Assembly: GCF_902859915.1 (NCBI RefSeq)
Contig: NZ_CADIKK010000006.1
Location: 124,001 to 188,000 of the forward strand
Source of the DNA: Paraburkholderia ultramafica
GTDB lineage: Bacteria; Pseudomonadota; Gammaproteobacteria; Burkholderiales; Burkholderiaceae
Length of the DNA stretch: 64,000 nucleotides
Direction: 5' to 3'
Part shown: positions 19,956 to 29,867 of the stretch, one piece after another
Position numbering within the stretch: the first letter of the stretch is position 1
How the letters are laid out: each line of letters begins with the position of its first letter
Notes under the pieces: model-generated
The model's input: the letters and a program-made list of their open reading frames with translations, nothing else
Database searches by the model: none
Told to the model about the DNA's origin: nothing
Made by a program: the position numbers and the translations under genes

Positions 19956-21521
19956 TCAATGACGGAAGTGACGCACGCCGGTCACCACCATCGCGATGTT
20001 GTGCTCGTCGGCCGCGCCGATCACTTCGTCGTCGCGCATCGAGCCGCCCGGCTGAATCACGCAGCTCGCACCTGCCGCCACCACCACGTCGAGGCCGTCG
20101 CGGAACGGGAAGAACGCATCCGACGCCACAGCCGAACCGGCCAGCGTCAAACCTGCGTTCTGCGCCTTGATGCTGGCGATGCGCGCCGAGTCCACGCGGC
20201 TCATCTGGCCGGCGCCGACGCCGAGCGTCATGCCGTTCGCGCAGAACACGATCGCGTTCGACTTCACGTACTTCGCGACGCGCCATGCGAACAGCAGATC
20301 GTCCATTTCCTTCGGCGTCGGATGACGCTTCGTCACCACGCGCAGTTCGCGCGGCTGCACGTTCTTCGAATCGAGCGATTGCACCAGCAGGCCGCCACCG
20401 ACGCGCTTCAGATCGAACGCGTTATGGCCTTCGCCCAGCGCGATTTCCAGCAGGCGCACGTTCTGCTTCGCCGCGAACACCAGGCGTGCCTGCGCGCTGA
20501 ACGACGGCGCGATCAGCACTTCGACGAACTGCTTGGCCACGGCTTGCGCCGCCGCTTCATCCACTTCGCGGTTGAACGCGATGATGCCGCCGAACGCCGA
20601 GGTCGGATCGGTCTGGAACGCCTTCGCGTACGCTTCGTTCGCGTCCGCGCCGACTGCCACGCCGCACGGATTCGCGTGCTTGACGATCACGCAGGCCGGC
20701 ACGTCGAAGGTCTTCACGCATTCCCACGCCGCGTCGGAATCCGCGATGTTGTTGTACGACAGTTCCTTGCCCTGCAACTGGTTGTAGTTCGCCAGTGCGC
20801 CAACCGGTGCGCTCAAATCGCGATAGAACGCCGCGCTCTGATGCGGGTTTTCGCCATAGCGCAAGTCCTGCACCTTGTTGAACGCGAGGTTGAACGTCGC
20901 CGGATAAGCATTGCGCGACGAATGTTGCAGTTCGTCGGTCAGGCTCGTCAGATAGTTCGTGATCGCGCCGTCGTATTGCGCGGTGTGCGCGAACACCTTG
21001 GTGGCCAAACGGAAGTTCGTCTTGTACGACACCGCGTTGCGGTTCGCGCGCATTTCTTCGAGCACGAGCGCGTAGTCGGCCGGATCGACCACCACCGTCA
21101 CGTCGCGATGATTCTTCGCGGCCGAACGCAGCATGGTCGGGCCGCCGATGTCGATGTTCTCGATCGCGTCTTCCAGCGAGCACTCTTCTTTCGACACGGT
21201 CTGCACGAACGGGTACAGGTTCACGACCAGCAGGTCGATGGTCGGAATATCGTGCTTTTCAAGCGCTGCCATGTGTTCCGGCAGGTCGCGGCGTGCGAGG
21301 ATGCCGCCGTGCACCTTCGGATGCAGCGTTTTCACGCGCCCGTCGAGCATTTCCGGGAAGCCCGTGTAGTCGGCGACTTCGGTGACGGAGAGGCCGGCGT
21401 CCGCGAGCAGTTTCGCGGTGCCGCCGGTCGACAGGATCTTGATGCCGAGGTCCGACAATGACTTCGCGAAGTCGACGATGCCCGACTTGTCGGAAACGGA
21501 GATGAGCGCTTGCTTGATCAT
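19956..21521 (-). CDS. purH: Bifunctional AICAR transformylase / IMP cyclohydrolase
   Basis: The 521-residue enzyme carries out the last two steps of IMP synthesis. The N-terminal IMP cyclohydrolase/MGS-like domain begins [14 protein letters not shown] and holds '[11 protein letters not shown]'; the C-terminal formyltransferase domain holds '[13 protein letters not shown]' with the catalytic Lys-His pair, and ends '[27 protein letters not shown]'. Length is standard. The start is the ATG at 21521; the frame is open upstream but overlaps the fis-like gene. It follows that gene after 56 bases. Confidence 0.97.
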   Translation of the reverse strand: MIKQALISVSDKSGIVDFAKSLSDLGIKILSTGGTAKLLADAGLSVTEVADYTGFPEMLDGRVKTLHPKVHGGILARRDLPEHMAALEKHDIPTIDLLVVNLYPFVQTVSKEECSLEDAIENIDIGGPTMLRSAAKNHRDVTVVVDPADYALVLEEMRANRNAVSYKTNFRLATKVFAHTAQYDGAITNYLTSLTDELQHSSRNAYPATFNLAFNKVQDLRYGENPHQSAAFYRDLSAPVGALANYNQLQGKELSYNNIADSDAAWECVKTFDVPACVIVKHANPCGVAVGADANEAYAKAFQTDPTSAFGGIIAFNREVDEAAAQAVAKQFVEVLIAPSFSAQARLVFAAKQNVRLLEIALGEGHNAFDLKRVGGGLLVQSLDSKNVQPRELRVVTKRHPTPKEMDDLLFAWRVAKYVKSNAIVFCANGMTLGVGAGQMSRVDSARIASIKAQNAGLTLAGSAVASDAFFPFRDGLDVVVAAGASCVIQPGGSMRDDEVIGAADEHNIAMVVTGVRHFRH

Positions 21522-21577
21522 GATGAAGACGAAAAGCCGAAGAAAATCGTGGCGGGGCGCGAAGAAACTACAACGCG

Positions 21578-21811
21578 CTACAACAAACCGTGTTGTTGCA
21601 GCTTCTTGCGCAGCGTATTGCGGTTGATGCCGAGATACTCGGCGGCCAGCGACTGATTGCCGCCGGCCTGCTCGAGCACCACCTCGAGCAGAGGTTTTTC
21701 CACGCATGAAATAACCATGTCGTAGACGTCGTGCGGATTGGAGCCGTCGAGATCCTGGAAATACATGCCCAGGCTGTCGCGGACAGATTGTTCGATATTG
21801 TTCTTGCTCAT
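21578..21811 (-). CDS. fis: Fis family DNA-binding protein
   Basis: The 77-residue protein ends with a Fis-type helix-turn-helix, '[21 protein letters not shown]', preceded by the dimerising helices '[22 protein letters not shown]'. Fis bends DNA and affects nucleoid structure and rRNA transcription in enterics. Beta-proteobacterial versions are shorter at the N-terminus than the E. coli protein, as here. Its start overlaps the end of dusB by four bases, the conserved dusB-fis pair. Confidence 0.93.
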   Translation of the reverse strand: MSKNNIEQSVRDSLGMYFQDLDGSNPHDVYDMVISCVEKPLLEVVLEQAGGNQSLAAEYLGINRNTLRKKLQQHGLL

Positions 21812-22872
21812 GCTGCCAGTCGGTCGGTAGGGTCCGGCTCGCCGTTGTTGTCAGGCGTTTCGTCGACGTAGACGAGGCGGTCGGAGATCGCCTTTTGTGC
21901 GTCAAAGAACTCGTTGACGGCGAGGAGTTGTTCACGCGTGGTGTCCAGCGTATTCATGCGATGCCGGAACACGTTGGCGCCAGAAAGGCCGCGAGTGTAC
22001 CAGCCGATGTGCTTGCGCGCAGTGCGGACACCCGTAAATTCGCCGTAGAACGCGTAGTGATCTTCGAGATGCTCGTTCATCACCTGCTGGATTTCGTCGA
22101 TGCGCGGCGGCGGCAGCAACTCGCCCGTTTGCAGGAAATACTCGATCTCGCGAAACAGCCACGGGCGCCCCTGCGCGGCGCGGCCGATCATGATCGCGTC
22201 GGCGCCGGTGGCGGCCAGCACCTCGCGCGCTTTGTGCGGCGACGTGATGTCGCCGTTGGCGACCACCGGAATGCGCACCGACGCTTTCACCGCGGCGATG
22301 GTCTCGTATTCGGCGTCGCCGTGATACAGGTCGGCGCGCGTGCGGCCGTGCACGGTCAGCATCGAAATGCCGGCGTCCTCGGCCAGATGCGCGACGGAGA
22401 GCGCATTCTTGTTGTCGCGGTTCCAGCCGGTGCGGATCTTGAGCGTGACGGGCACCGCGTCGGGCCCGACGCCTACCGCGCCCACCACCGCCTCGACGAT
22501 GCGCTGCACCAGCGGCTCGTTCTGCAACAGAGCCGAACCCGCCGCGACATTGCAGACCTTCTTGGCCGGACAGCCCATGTTGATGTCGATGATCTGCGCG
22601 CCGTTCGCCACGTTGTAGCGGGCCGCTTCGGCCATCATGGCCGGATCGGCGCCGGCGATCTGCACGGCGATCGGCTCGACCTCGCCCGCGTGATTGGCGC
22701 GGCGCATGGTCTTCTCGCTTTTCCACAACTGCGCGTTCGACGCGACCATTTCCGACACCGCATAGCCCGCGCCCAGCCGCTTGCACAGCTGGCGGAACGG
22801 CCGGTCGGTCACGCCGGCCATCGGGGCGACGAACAGGTTGTTACGCAGATTGTGGGAGCCGAGAGTGGGCAT
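21808..22872 (-). CDS. dusB: tRNA-dihydrouridine synthase B
   Basis: The 354-residue FMN enzyme reduces uridines in the D-loop of tRNA. '[17 protein letters not shown]' is the flavin-binding opening, '[14 protein letters not shown]' contains the catalytic cysteine, and '[33 protein letters not shown]'-type residues (ANGDI and [12 protein letters not shown]) bind the FMN phosphate. Normal length. First gene of the dusB-fis operon. Confidence 0.95.
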   Translation of the reverse strand: MPTLGSHNLRNNLFVAPMAGVTDRPFRQLCKRLGAGYAVSEMVASNAQLWKSEKTMRRANHAGEVEPIAVQIAGADPAMMAEAARYNVANGAQIIDINMGCPAKKVCNVAAGSALLQNEPLVQRIVEAVVGAVGVGPDAVPVTLKIRTGWNRDNKNALSVAHLAEDAGISMLTVHGRTRADLYHGDAEYETIAAVKASVRIPVVANGDITSPHKAREVLAATGADAIMIGRAAQGRPWLFREIEYFLQTGELLPPPRIDEIQQVMNEHLEDHYAFYGEFTGVRTARKHIGWYTRGLSGANVFRHRMNTLDTTREQLLAVNEFFDAQKAISDRLVYVDETPDNNGEPDPTDRLAA

Positions 22873-23017
22873 GACGTGAACGCGCGCGCTACCGATTGTT
22901 CAATTTTGGCCAATCGAGGTGTCGCGAAATGCGAGGGAAAACGCCTATTTTAGCGTTAACGGATAGCCGATACCCGACATGTGCGTGTCGTAACCCATTA
23001 AATCTTCTATGAAAGTG

Positions 23018-23038
23018 CGCCGGTTCATAGAACCGGCG
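23018..23038. repeat. Perfect 9-bp inverted repeat between ubiH-type gene and dusB
   Basis: CGCCGGTTC and GAACCGGCG flank a three-base loop. No T run follows, so a terminator role is uncertain. Confidence 0.4.
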
Positions 23039-23100
23039 ACGCTCGCGCGGCTTTCGTCAGGCTGCCCAAAAAAGCCGCAGCGCGCGAGCGGGCGGCGCGC

Positions 23101-24399
23101 CTAGCGGCGCTGGCCGAACATCATTTGCCGCGCCAATGCGGTTTTCACCGGCGGCGCGAACTCAAGTGCGGTGAGCGCGAGTCCGCGGATGATCGCGAGC
23201 GGCGCGAAGTCGATGGTGAACAGGCGCGCGAGCGTGTCGGTGGCGCCGATCGTCATGCGCCGGTCGAGCGCGCGGCGTTGCGCGAAGGTCGCGAGGGCGA
23301 GCGGGGTCGGGCCTTCCGCCGACAACGCATCGGCGAGCGCGTGCGCGTCGCGCAAGCCCAGATTGAGACCCTGGCCGGCCACCGGATGCAGTGTCTGCGC
23401 CGCGTTGCCGATCGCGACGACGTGGCCGTTCACCAGCGTATCGACCGCGTTCAGTCCTAACGGGAACGACGCGCGCCCCAAGATCCGCGTGAAGCGGCCC
23501 ATGCGGTCGCCGAAGGCGGCACCGAGTTCGCGCAGGAACGCGTCGTCGGGAAGTTGCGCGCGGCGCGCGGCTTCGTCGGGCGCGCAGCACCAGACCAGCG
23601 CGTAGTCGGCGCCGCGCACGCCGCCCATCGGCAGCAACGCGATCGGCCCTTGCGACGTGAAGCGCTCCCACGCCACGTGCGGCTGGGGCGCGGACACGCT
23701 GACCGTGCCGACCAGCGCGGTCTGTCCATAGTCGCGCGAGCCATTCCCGACGGTACCCTCGGCAGCGCTCTTGCCGGCGGCCCTGGTGTTTTTGTCGGTG
23801 CTCTTGCTCGCGTCCTTGCCGGATTCGCCCTTGCGTGTTTTCTGGTCGCCGAACAATCCGCCTTCGGCATTCACCAGAATCCGCGTGCGCAGGCGGCGCG
23901 TGACGCCCGCGGTTTCGATCGGCAGCGTGACGCCGTCGGCCTCCTGAACCGGCGCGGCGGCGGAAGTGGACCGGAACCAGTGCACGGGCGTGGCGTGCAC
24001 CGCCTCGGCGAGACCGTGCACGATCGAGCCGTAGCGCAGCACATAACCGAGCGCCGGCAAGCCGTGCTCGCTGTGATCGATCAACGTGCGGCCGAAGTGG
24101 CCGCGCTGCGACACGTGGATGCGCTGGATCGCGGTGGCGTCGGCGGGCCAGCGCAGCGGTTCGAGGATCATCCGGCTGCCGTGCGACACGGCGATTGCGC
24201 GCGGATCGGCGATCGAATCTTCCGGCTCGCGCGCGTCGATCAGCGCGATCTTCAGCGCGCGCGTCACGCTGCGGCGCGCCAGCCAGCCGGCGAGCGCCAG
24301 CCCGACTGGACCGGCGCCGACGATCGTCACGTCGAAATCGAAGGCATGGTCGGCCGCGGCGGGCTTCAGAATTACCGTCGACGGGGAAACGTCGTTCAT
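23101..24399 (-). CDS. UbiH/UbiF-type FAD-dependent hydroxylase
   Basis: The 432-residue flavoprotein belongs to the UbiH/UbiF/COQ6 family that hydroxylates the ubiquinone ring. The N-terminal FAD motif is 'VTIVGAGPVGLALAGWLARR' (GAGPVG at 28-33) and the second FAD block is 'AIGNAAQTLHPVAGQGLNLGLRDA'. Which ring position it hydroxylates cannot be read. Residues about 186-222 form a Lys/Ser/Gly/Asp-rich low-complexity insert not expected in the family, probably a surface loop. It is seven bases from the pepP stop, an arrangement also seen elsewhere (pepP-ubiH). Confidence 0.9.
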   Translation of the reverse strand: MNDVSPSTVILKPAAADHAFDFDVTIVGAGPVGLALAGWLARRSVTRALKIALIDAREPEDSIADPRAIAVSHGSRMILEPLRWPADATAIQRIHVSQRGHFGRTLIDHSEHGLPALGYVLRYGSIVHGLAEAVHATPVHWFRSTSAAAPVQEADGVTLPIETAGVTRRLRTRILVNAEGGLFGDQKTRKGESGKDASKSTDKNTRAAGKSAAEGTVGNGSRDYGQTALVGTVSVSAPQPHVAWERFTSQGPIALLPMGGVRGADYALVWCCAPDEAARRAQLPDDAFLRELGAAFGDRMGRFTRILGRASFPLGLNAVDTLVNGHVVAIGNAAQTLHPVAGQGLNLGLRDAHALADALSAEGPTPLALATFAQRRALDRRMTIGATDTLARLFTIDFAPLAIIRGLALTALEFAPPVKTALARQMMFGQRR

Positions 24400-24405
24400 C
24401 GCGAA

Positions 24406-25812
24406 TTACTTCCTTGTTCCATGGGTCGCGCGGGCTTCCTGCATCAGCGCCTCGATCTCGTCGGCGGCCACCGGCACGTCGCGCGTGATCAGCTCGCAGC
24501 CGCTCGGCGTGACGATCGCATCGTCCTCGATACGGATGCCGATGTTCCAGTAGCGCTCGGGCACACCGTCGGCCGGCCGGATATACAGGCCGGGCTCGAT
24601 GGTCAGCGTCATCGACGGCCGCAGCGTGCGCCACGGCAACACGCCCGCTTCGTCGCGCGGCGCGCCGCGCTCGCGGTAGTCGCCGCAATCGTGCACGTCC
24701 ATGCCGAGCCAGTGGCCGGTGCGGTGCATGTAGAACGGCGCGTACGCGCGCTCGGCGATCACGTCGTCGACCGACGCGAACTTCGCCCGCTCGATGATGC
24801 CGGTATCGAGCAAGCCTTGCGACAGCACCCGCACGGCGGCCCGGTGCGGATCGTCGAAGGTGGCGCCGGCGTGGGTGGCTTCGACGGCGGCCTGCTGCGC
24901 GGCCAGCACGATGTCGTACAGCTCGCGCTGCGCCGGCGTGAAGCGGCCGTTCGCGGGAAAAGTGCGGGTGATGTCCGACGCATAGCCGTCGAGTTCGCAG
25001 GCCGCGTCGATCAGGATCAGGTCGCCGTCCTGGGCAATCGCGTGGCCGGCCGGGTAGTGCAGCACGCAGGCGTTCGCGCCCGCGGCGACGATCGACGTAT
25101 AAGCCGGCGCCTGTGCGCCGAATTTGCGGAACGTGTAGAGCAGCTCGGCTTCGAGTTCATACTCACGGACACCGGGATGACACGCGGCCATCGCGCGGCG
25201 ATGTCCGGCGGCGGAAATCTGCCCGGCCCGGCGCATGATCGCGAGTTCGTGGTCGTCCTTGATGAGCCGCATCTCGTCGAGCAACGGCAGCAGGTCGCGC
25301 GCGGCGGCCGGCGCTGCGACGCCGCCGCGGCCCTGCGCGCGCACCGCGTCGAGCCAGCCGCGCACCTGTTCGTCGAGTTGCGCCGACGTGCCGAGCGCAT
25401 AGTGCAGCGACGGTTTGTCGGCGAGGATGCGCGGCAGTTGCGTGCCGACCGCGCCGACCGCGAACGCGGCGTCGAAGCCGAACGCCGTACGGGCGCCGTC
25501 CGGGCCGAAACGGAAGCCTTCCCACGTCTCGCGCTCGACGTTCTTCTCGCGGCAGAACAGCACCGACGCCGGCTCGCCGGGCGCGGCGCTCGCGTCGAGC
25601 ACCAGCAGCGCCTCGGGTTCGGTGAAGCCGGTCAGATAGTAGAAGTAGCTGTCGTGCCGGTACGGGTAGTCGGCGTCCCGGTTGCGCAACGCTTCCGGCG
25701 CGGTGGGGACGATGGCGACGCCGCCGCCCGCGGCGCGCAGCGCGGCGAGTACGCGCTCGCGGCGCGTGCGGTAGACGTCGATGGCGATGGTGGGTTCGGT
25801 CGGTTGGTTCAT
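24406..25812 (-). CDS. pepP: Xaa-Pro aminopeptidase P
   Basis: The 468-residue metallopeptidase removes N-terminal residues preceding proline. It has the aminopeptidase P N-terminal domain ('YPYRHDSYFYYLTGFTEPEALLVLD') and the pita-bread catalytic domain with its two-metal site: 'LILIDAACELDGYASDITRTFP' (Asp pair), 'HRTGHWLGMDVHD' (His) and 'LTIEPGLYI' plus 'IRIEDD' (Glu pair). Start at the ATG at 25812 (MNQPTEP). A longer open frame upstream overlaps the GST gene on the other strand and is not credible. Followed at once by the ubiquinone hydroxylase. Confidence 0.95.
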   Translation of the reverse strand: MNQPTEPTIAIDVYRTRRERVLAALRAAGGGVAIVPTAPEALRNRDADYPYRHDSYFYYLTGFTEPEALLVLDASAAPGEPASVLFCREKNVERETWEGFRFGPDGARTAFGFDAAFAVGAVGTQLPRILADKPSLHYALGTSAQLDEQVRGWLDAVRAQGRGGVAAPAAARDLLPLLDEMRLIKDDHELAIMRRAGQISAAGHRRAMAACHPGVREYELEAELLYTFRKFGAQAPAYTSIVAAGANACVLHYPAGHAIAQDGDLILIDAACELDGYASDITRTFPANGRFTPAQRELYDIVLAAQQAAVEATHAGATFDDPHRAAVRVLSQGLLDTGIIERAKFASVDDVIAERAYAPFYMHRTGHWLGMDVHDCGDYRERGAPRDEAGVLPWRTLRPSMTLTIEPGLYIRPADGVPERYWNIGIRIEDDAIVTPSGCELITRDVPVAADEIEALMQEARATHGTRK

Positions 25813-25989
25813 CGTGCGATTGTAGCGCCCAATGCGCGGAGTTATTTTGCGCAACACCAGGTGGCGGGACGGCCGCCGGCATGTTGCAATCCGTCCACAG
25901 CGTCGCTGCATGCCGCTTGCGAACAGGCGGCGCCATGCTCGTGAAAACCTCCTAGCACTTATACTTTCGCCGGATTCAGAAAAAGGCAG

Positions 25990-26610
25990 ATGGTCATGAT
26001 GAAACTCATCGGTTCGCTCGGCAGCCCCTTCGTGCGTAAAGCGCGGATCGTGCTGGCCGACAAGAAGATCGACTACGAACTGGTGCCCGAGAACGTCTGG
26101 GCGCCGGACACCCGGATTCACACCTTCAATCCGCTCGGCAAGGTGCCGTGCCTCGTGATGGAAGATGGCGAAGCCGTGTTCGACTCGCGGGTGATCTGCG
26201 AATACGTGGATACGCTGTCGCCGGTCGGCAAGCTGATTCCGCAGTCGGGACGCGAACGCGTCGAGGTGCGTTGCTGGGAAGCGCTCGCCGACGGCGTGCT
26301 GGACGCGGCGGTGCTGATCCGTCTCGAAGGCACCCAGCGCACGCCCGAGCAGCGCGTGGACGCGTGGGTCGCGCGGCAGCAGCGCAAGATCGACGAAGCT
26401 CTGATCGCGATGTCGCAGGGCCTTGGCAGCAAGCCGTGGTGCGCGGGCAATCACTACTCGCTCGCGGACATCGCGGTGGGTTGCGCGCTGGGCTATCTCG
26501 ACTTCCGCATGCCCGAGCTGAATTGGCGCGAACCGCATCCGAATCTGGACAAGCATTTCCAGAAGCTTTCGCTGCGTCAGTCGTTCATCGACACGGTGCC
26601 GGCGAACTGA
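25990..26610 (+). CDS. Glutathione S-transferase family protein
   Basis: The protein has up to 206 residues. The N-terminal thioredoxin-like half has 'KLIGSLGSPFVRKARIVLADKKIDYELV' with the conserved cis-Pro stretch 'GKVPCLVMEDGEAVFDSRVICEYVD', and the C-terminal helical half has 'SLADIAVGCALGYLDFRM'. The catalytic position is a serine in 'GSPFVRK', so it resembles YibF-like or SspA-like GSTs. Start codons at 25990, 25996 and 25999 are all in frame; 25999 (MKLIGS) fits the family best by alignment, but none has a strong ribosome site. Divergent from pepP. Confidence 0.88.
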   Translation: MVMMKLIGSLGSPFVRKARIVLADKKIDYELVPENVWAPDTRIHTFNPLGKVPCLVMEDGEAVFDSRVICEYVDTLSPVGKLIPQSGRERVEVRCWEALADGVLDAAVLIRLEGTQRTPEQRVDAWVARQQRKIDEALIAMSQGLGSKPWCAGNHYSLADIAVGCALGYLDFRMPELNWREPHPNLDKHFQKLSLRQSFIDTVPAN

Positions 26611-26694
26611 GCGATGCGCTCAGTCGCGGCAAGCGGGCTCAATGAGCTTGTTGAAGCTCTTTAAAGCCTGAATGGAAGATCGCGTTTGAGTTGA

Positions 26695-26725
26695 AAATGC
26701 GCCTGCTCGTCAGGCGCATTTTTTT
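26695..26725 (+). terminator. Terminator after the GST gene
   Basis: AAATGCGCCTG and CAGGCGCATTT form a perfect 11-bp stem around CTCGT, followed by T5. Confidence 0.85.
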
Positions 26726-26807
26726 ATGCGGCGGTGATTCGCACCGGCCGTTCGCCGCGCCGCTTGAAGCATCAGCGGCGGCGCGGGCGAATGCGGTTTA
26801 GCGCACC

Positions 26808-28529
26808 TTATGGCTTGCCGTTGCGGCGCCGCGTAATCCCCGGCCCGAACGCAAAACCGAACGCCAGCAGCAGCACCGAAACCGCCAGCACCGTGTTGTT
26901 GCCGCTCGTCACGTACGGCGTGTTGCCTGAGGTGCCTTGCACCTTCACGTCGAGCGAGCCGACCGTGTACGGCGTCAGGCGCCCGATCACCCGGCCGTTC
27001 GCATCGATCGCGGCCGTCATGCCGGTGTTGGTCGCGCGCAGCATCGGCCGGCCGGTTTCCAGCGAACGCATGCGCGCGATCTGCAGATGCTGGTCCAGCG
27101 CGATCGTGTCGCCGAACCAGGCGAGATTGGTCGTGTTGACCAGCACGCCGGCGGGCGTATCGCTTTCGCGGATGGTCCGCGCAATCTCTTCGCCGAAGAT
27201 GTCCTCGTAGCAGATGTTCACCGCGACCGGCTGGTTGTGCACCATGAACGGCTTCTGCACCGGCGCGCCGCGGAAGAAATCGCCGAGCGGAATGCTCATC
27301 AGATTGACGAACCAGCGGAAGCCCCACGGCACGAATTCGCCGAACGGCACGAGGTGATGCTTGTCGTAGCGGTACACGTCGTGCGAGCCGGGTGTGACGC
27401 CGAACAGGCTGTTCGTATAGTCGATCACCTGGCCTTCCGGCGTGACCGTGCCGCCAATCGCGCCGAACAGGATCGCGCTGCCGGTCGCGTCGGAGAACTC
27501 GCGTATCGCCGCCGCGAACGGCGGCGGCAATTGCTGCGCGAGCACGGGAATCGCGGTTTCCGGCGTGACGATCAGGTCGGCCGGCTTCGATGTGATCATC
27601 TGCTGATACTCGTCGATCGCCGCGCGCATGCCGGCTTCCTGGAACTTCATCTCCTGTTTGACGTTGCCTTGCAGCAGGCGCACCGTCAGTGGCGCGTTGG
27701 CCGGGAGGGTCCATTGGACGAGCGGCAGCAGCAGGCCGGCCGCGATCAGCGCAAGCGCGACGCCGCCCGGCACTATGCTGCGCGCCACGCTCCGTTGCGC
27801 GCCTTTGCCGTCGGTACGGCCGCCATCGGCGGTCGCGCTGCGCGGCCCGCGCGAAGCGCGCGTGGGCAGCAGCGGCAGCAGCGCCTGCACGATCAGCGCG
27901 GCCGCCAGCGCCAGCATCCAGCCGACGCCATACACGCCCACCACCGGCGCGAATCCCGCGAACGGACCGTCCACTTGCGCATAACCGCTCGCGAGCCACG
28001 GAAAGCCGGTGAACACCGTGCCGCGCAGCCATTCGCCGATCGCCCAGGCACTCGCAAAAGCCAGCGCGCCGTGCCAGGTCGGCGAGAACGGCTGGTCGTC
28101 CGCCGCGCCGTTGCGTGCGTGGCCCGCGCAGAACGACCAGATTGCCGCGGACAGCGCCGGATAGACCGCCAGATACAGCGAGAACAGCGCGACCGCCGCG
28201 CCGGCGAGCGGCGCGGCCATGCCGCCGTAGTCGTGCATGCTGACGTACAGCCACCACACGCCGGTCACGAAATTGCCGAAGCCGAACGCGCCGCCCGTCA
28301 GCGCGGCGCTTTTCCAGCTGGTGGTGCGCGCGAGCCACGCGAAGAAGAACACGAAGATCGCGAGTTGCAGCCAGCCGCCGTGCGGCGTCGGCGCGAACGA
28401 CAGCGTATTGGCCGCGCCCGCGGCCAGCGCGACGAGGTAATGCCAACGAGGCAGCGTGCGGGCGCGCGATTCGTCGGCAGCGGAAACGCTCGCGCCGGGG
28501 CGCGAGCGGGAAGTTATCGGGTCGGCCAT
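26808..28529 (-). CDS. lnt: Apolipoprotein N-acyltransferase
   Basis: The 573-residue inner-membrane enzyme adds the third acyl chain to lipoproteins. The N-terminal half has at least six hydrophobic segments; the periplasmic nitrilase-like domain shows all three catalytic residues: Glu in 'LIVTPETAIPV', Lys in 'DKHHLVPFGEF' and Cys in 'VNICYEDIFGE'. I set the start at MADPITS (28529); the frame is open to 28667. The gene is downstream of corC with only 49 bases between them, the conserved ybeZ-ybeY-corC-lnt order. Confidence 0.95.
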   Translation of the reverse strand: MADPITSRSRPGASVSAADESRARTLPRWHYLVALAAGAANTLSFAPTPHGGWLQLAIFVFFFAWLARTTSWKSAALTGGAFGFGNFVTGVWWLYVSMHDYGGMAAPLAGAAVALFSLYLAVYPALSAAIWSFCAGHARNGAADDQPFSPTWHGALAFASAWAIGEWLRGTVFTGFPWLASGYAQVDGPFAGFAPVVGVYGVGWMLALAAALIVQALLPLLPTRASRGPRSATADGGRTDGKGAQRSVARSIVPGGVALALIAAGLLLPLVQWTLPANAPLTVRLLQGNVKQEMKFQEAGMRAAIDEYQQMITSKPADLIVTPETAIPVLAQQLPPPFAAAIREFSDATGSAILFGAIGGTVTPEGQVIDYTNSLFGVTPGSHDVYRYDKHHLVPFGEFVPWGFRWFVNLMSIPLGDFFRGAPVQKPFMVHNQPVAVNICYEDIFGEEIARTIRESDTPAGVLVNTTNLAWFGDTIALDQHLQIARMRSLETGRPMLRATNTGMTAAIDANGRVIGRLTPYTVGSLDVKVQGTSGNTPYVTSGNNTVLAVSVLLLAFGFAFGPGITRRRNGKP

Positions 28530-28578
28530 TGTTGCGCGGTCGGCGTGAGGAGTTGAAGAAGCGAGGAAACGACGCGGC

Positions 28579-29472
28579 TCAGGTCTGCACATGCTGCGCA
28601 TCGCGCTCGCGCTGGCCGGCAAGCGGATCGCGGCGCACCAGCAGCATGTGAATCTGGCGGGCGTCACCGCGCAGAATCTCGAAGATCAGATCGTCGAGGC
28701 GGACCTTTTCGCCGCGATGCGGCACCCGCCCGAAGTGATGCGTGACGAGCCCGCCGATCGTATCGACTTCCTCGTCCGAGTAGTGCGTGCCGAACGCCTC
28801 GTTGAACTGTTCGATCTCGGTGAGCGCGCGCACGCGGAAGCGTCCGTCCGGCGACGCGATGATGTTGCCGCTTTCCTCGTCGAAGTCGTATTCGTCCTCG
28901 ATGTCGCCGACGATCTGTTCCAGCACGTCTTCGATCGTGATCAGGCCGGCCACGCCGCCGTATTCGTCGACCACCACGGCGAGGTGATTGCGATTCACGC
29001 GGAAGTCGTGCAGCAGCACGTTCAGTCGTTTCGACTCGGGGATGAACACGGCGGGGCGCAGCATGCCGCGCACGTCGAATTCGTCTTCGGCGTAGTAGCG
29101 CAGCAGGTCTTTGGCCAGCAGCACGCCGATGATGTTGTCGCGATTGCCTTCGTAGACCGGATAGCGCGAGTGCGCTTTTTCCTGCACGTAGGGGATGAAT
29201 TCGGCGGGATTGTCCGCGATGTTGATCGCGTCCATTTGGGCGCGCGGCACCATGATGTCGCGCGCGCTGAGCTCGGACACCTGGAACACGCCTTCGATCA
29301 TCGACAGCGAGTCGGCGTCGATCAGGTTGCGCTCGTGCGCGTCCTGCAGGATTTCCAGAAGTTCGGCGCGCGAGTCGGGCTCGGGCGAGATGAAGTCGGT
29401 CAGACGCTCGAGCAGCGAGCGCTTTTCCTGCGGTTTGTCGGTTTGGCGTCGACTGGGATACGTGTCGTTCAT
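28579..29472 (-). CDS. corC: CBS-domain protein CorC (magnesium/cobalt efflux family)
   Basis: The 297-residue cytosolic protein has two CBS domains ('SARDIMVPRAQMDAI' and 'VVDEYGGVAGLITIEDVLEQIVGDIEDE') and a C-terminal CorC/HlyC transporter-associated domain ('GGLVTHHFGRVPHRGEKV'). It lacks the membrane DUF21 domain, so like E. coli CorC it probably acts as an accessory. Start at MNDTYPS (29472); the upstream open part is not family-like. Upstream of lnt in the same operon. Confidence 0.93.
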   Translation of the reverse strand: MNDTYPSRRQTDKPQEKRSLLERLTDFISPEPDSRAELLEILQDAHERNLIDADSLSMIEGVFQVSELSARDIMVPRAQMDAINIADNPAEFIPYVQEKAHSRYPVYEGNRDNIIGVLLAKDLLRYYAEDEFDVRGMLRPAVFIPESKRLNVLLHDFRVNRNHLAVVVDEYGGVAGLITIEDVLEQIVGDIEDEYDFDEESGNIIASPDGRFRVRALTEIEQFNEAFGTHYSDEEVDTIGGLVTHHFGRVPHRGEKVRLDDLIFEILRGDARQIHMLLVRRDPLAGQRERDAQHVQT

Positions 29473-29867
29473 GGTAGTGCGCCCGGCAAGACTAGGCGCG
29501 CTGTTGCAGAGCATTAAGGATACACCAGGCACGTGGCAGGACCGTGTCCCGCCGGGCCGGGCGATGGGTGAAGCAGGGTGAAGCGGCTCCGTCGCGAGCA
29601 ACGGGGCGTGGGTCAATCCTAACTGATTACGCGCGGAAAAGCGGCTTTGCACAAAAAAGTGCTGCGCGTGGGGGATGAGCGGCGCTGTGCGCGGTGTGCG
29701 TGGCCTCTTTGCTGCTGCCGGCTACCGACCGCCGACTGCGGGTTGCCGCGTGCGGGCTGCGGGCTGTGGCGGTTTTCCGCTGTGGGCGCGAGCGAAAGCG
29801 GTTAGCACAGCCGCTGGCCAGCGCTAGCTGCGCATTGGGCGCATGAAGTTCATTGGCTGCAACGGGT
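29473..29867. other. Intergenic region between corC and chaC-like gene
   Basis: I see no gene here. Around 29720-29770 there are loose GCGGGYTGC-like repeats without regular spacing. The corC promoter should lie in its right part on the minus strand only if corC is not read through from chaC. Confidence 0.4.

Noticed and set aside
29720..29775. Repeated GCGGGYTGC-like units that might suggest a repeat array
   Set aside because: Units are few, of unequal length and spacing; not a CRISPR array or a regular tandem repeat.
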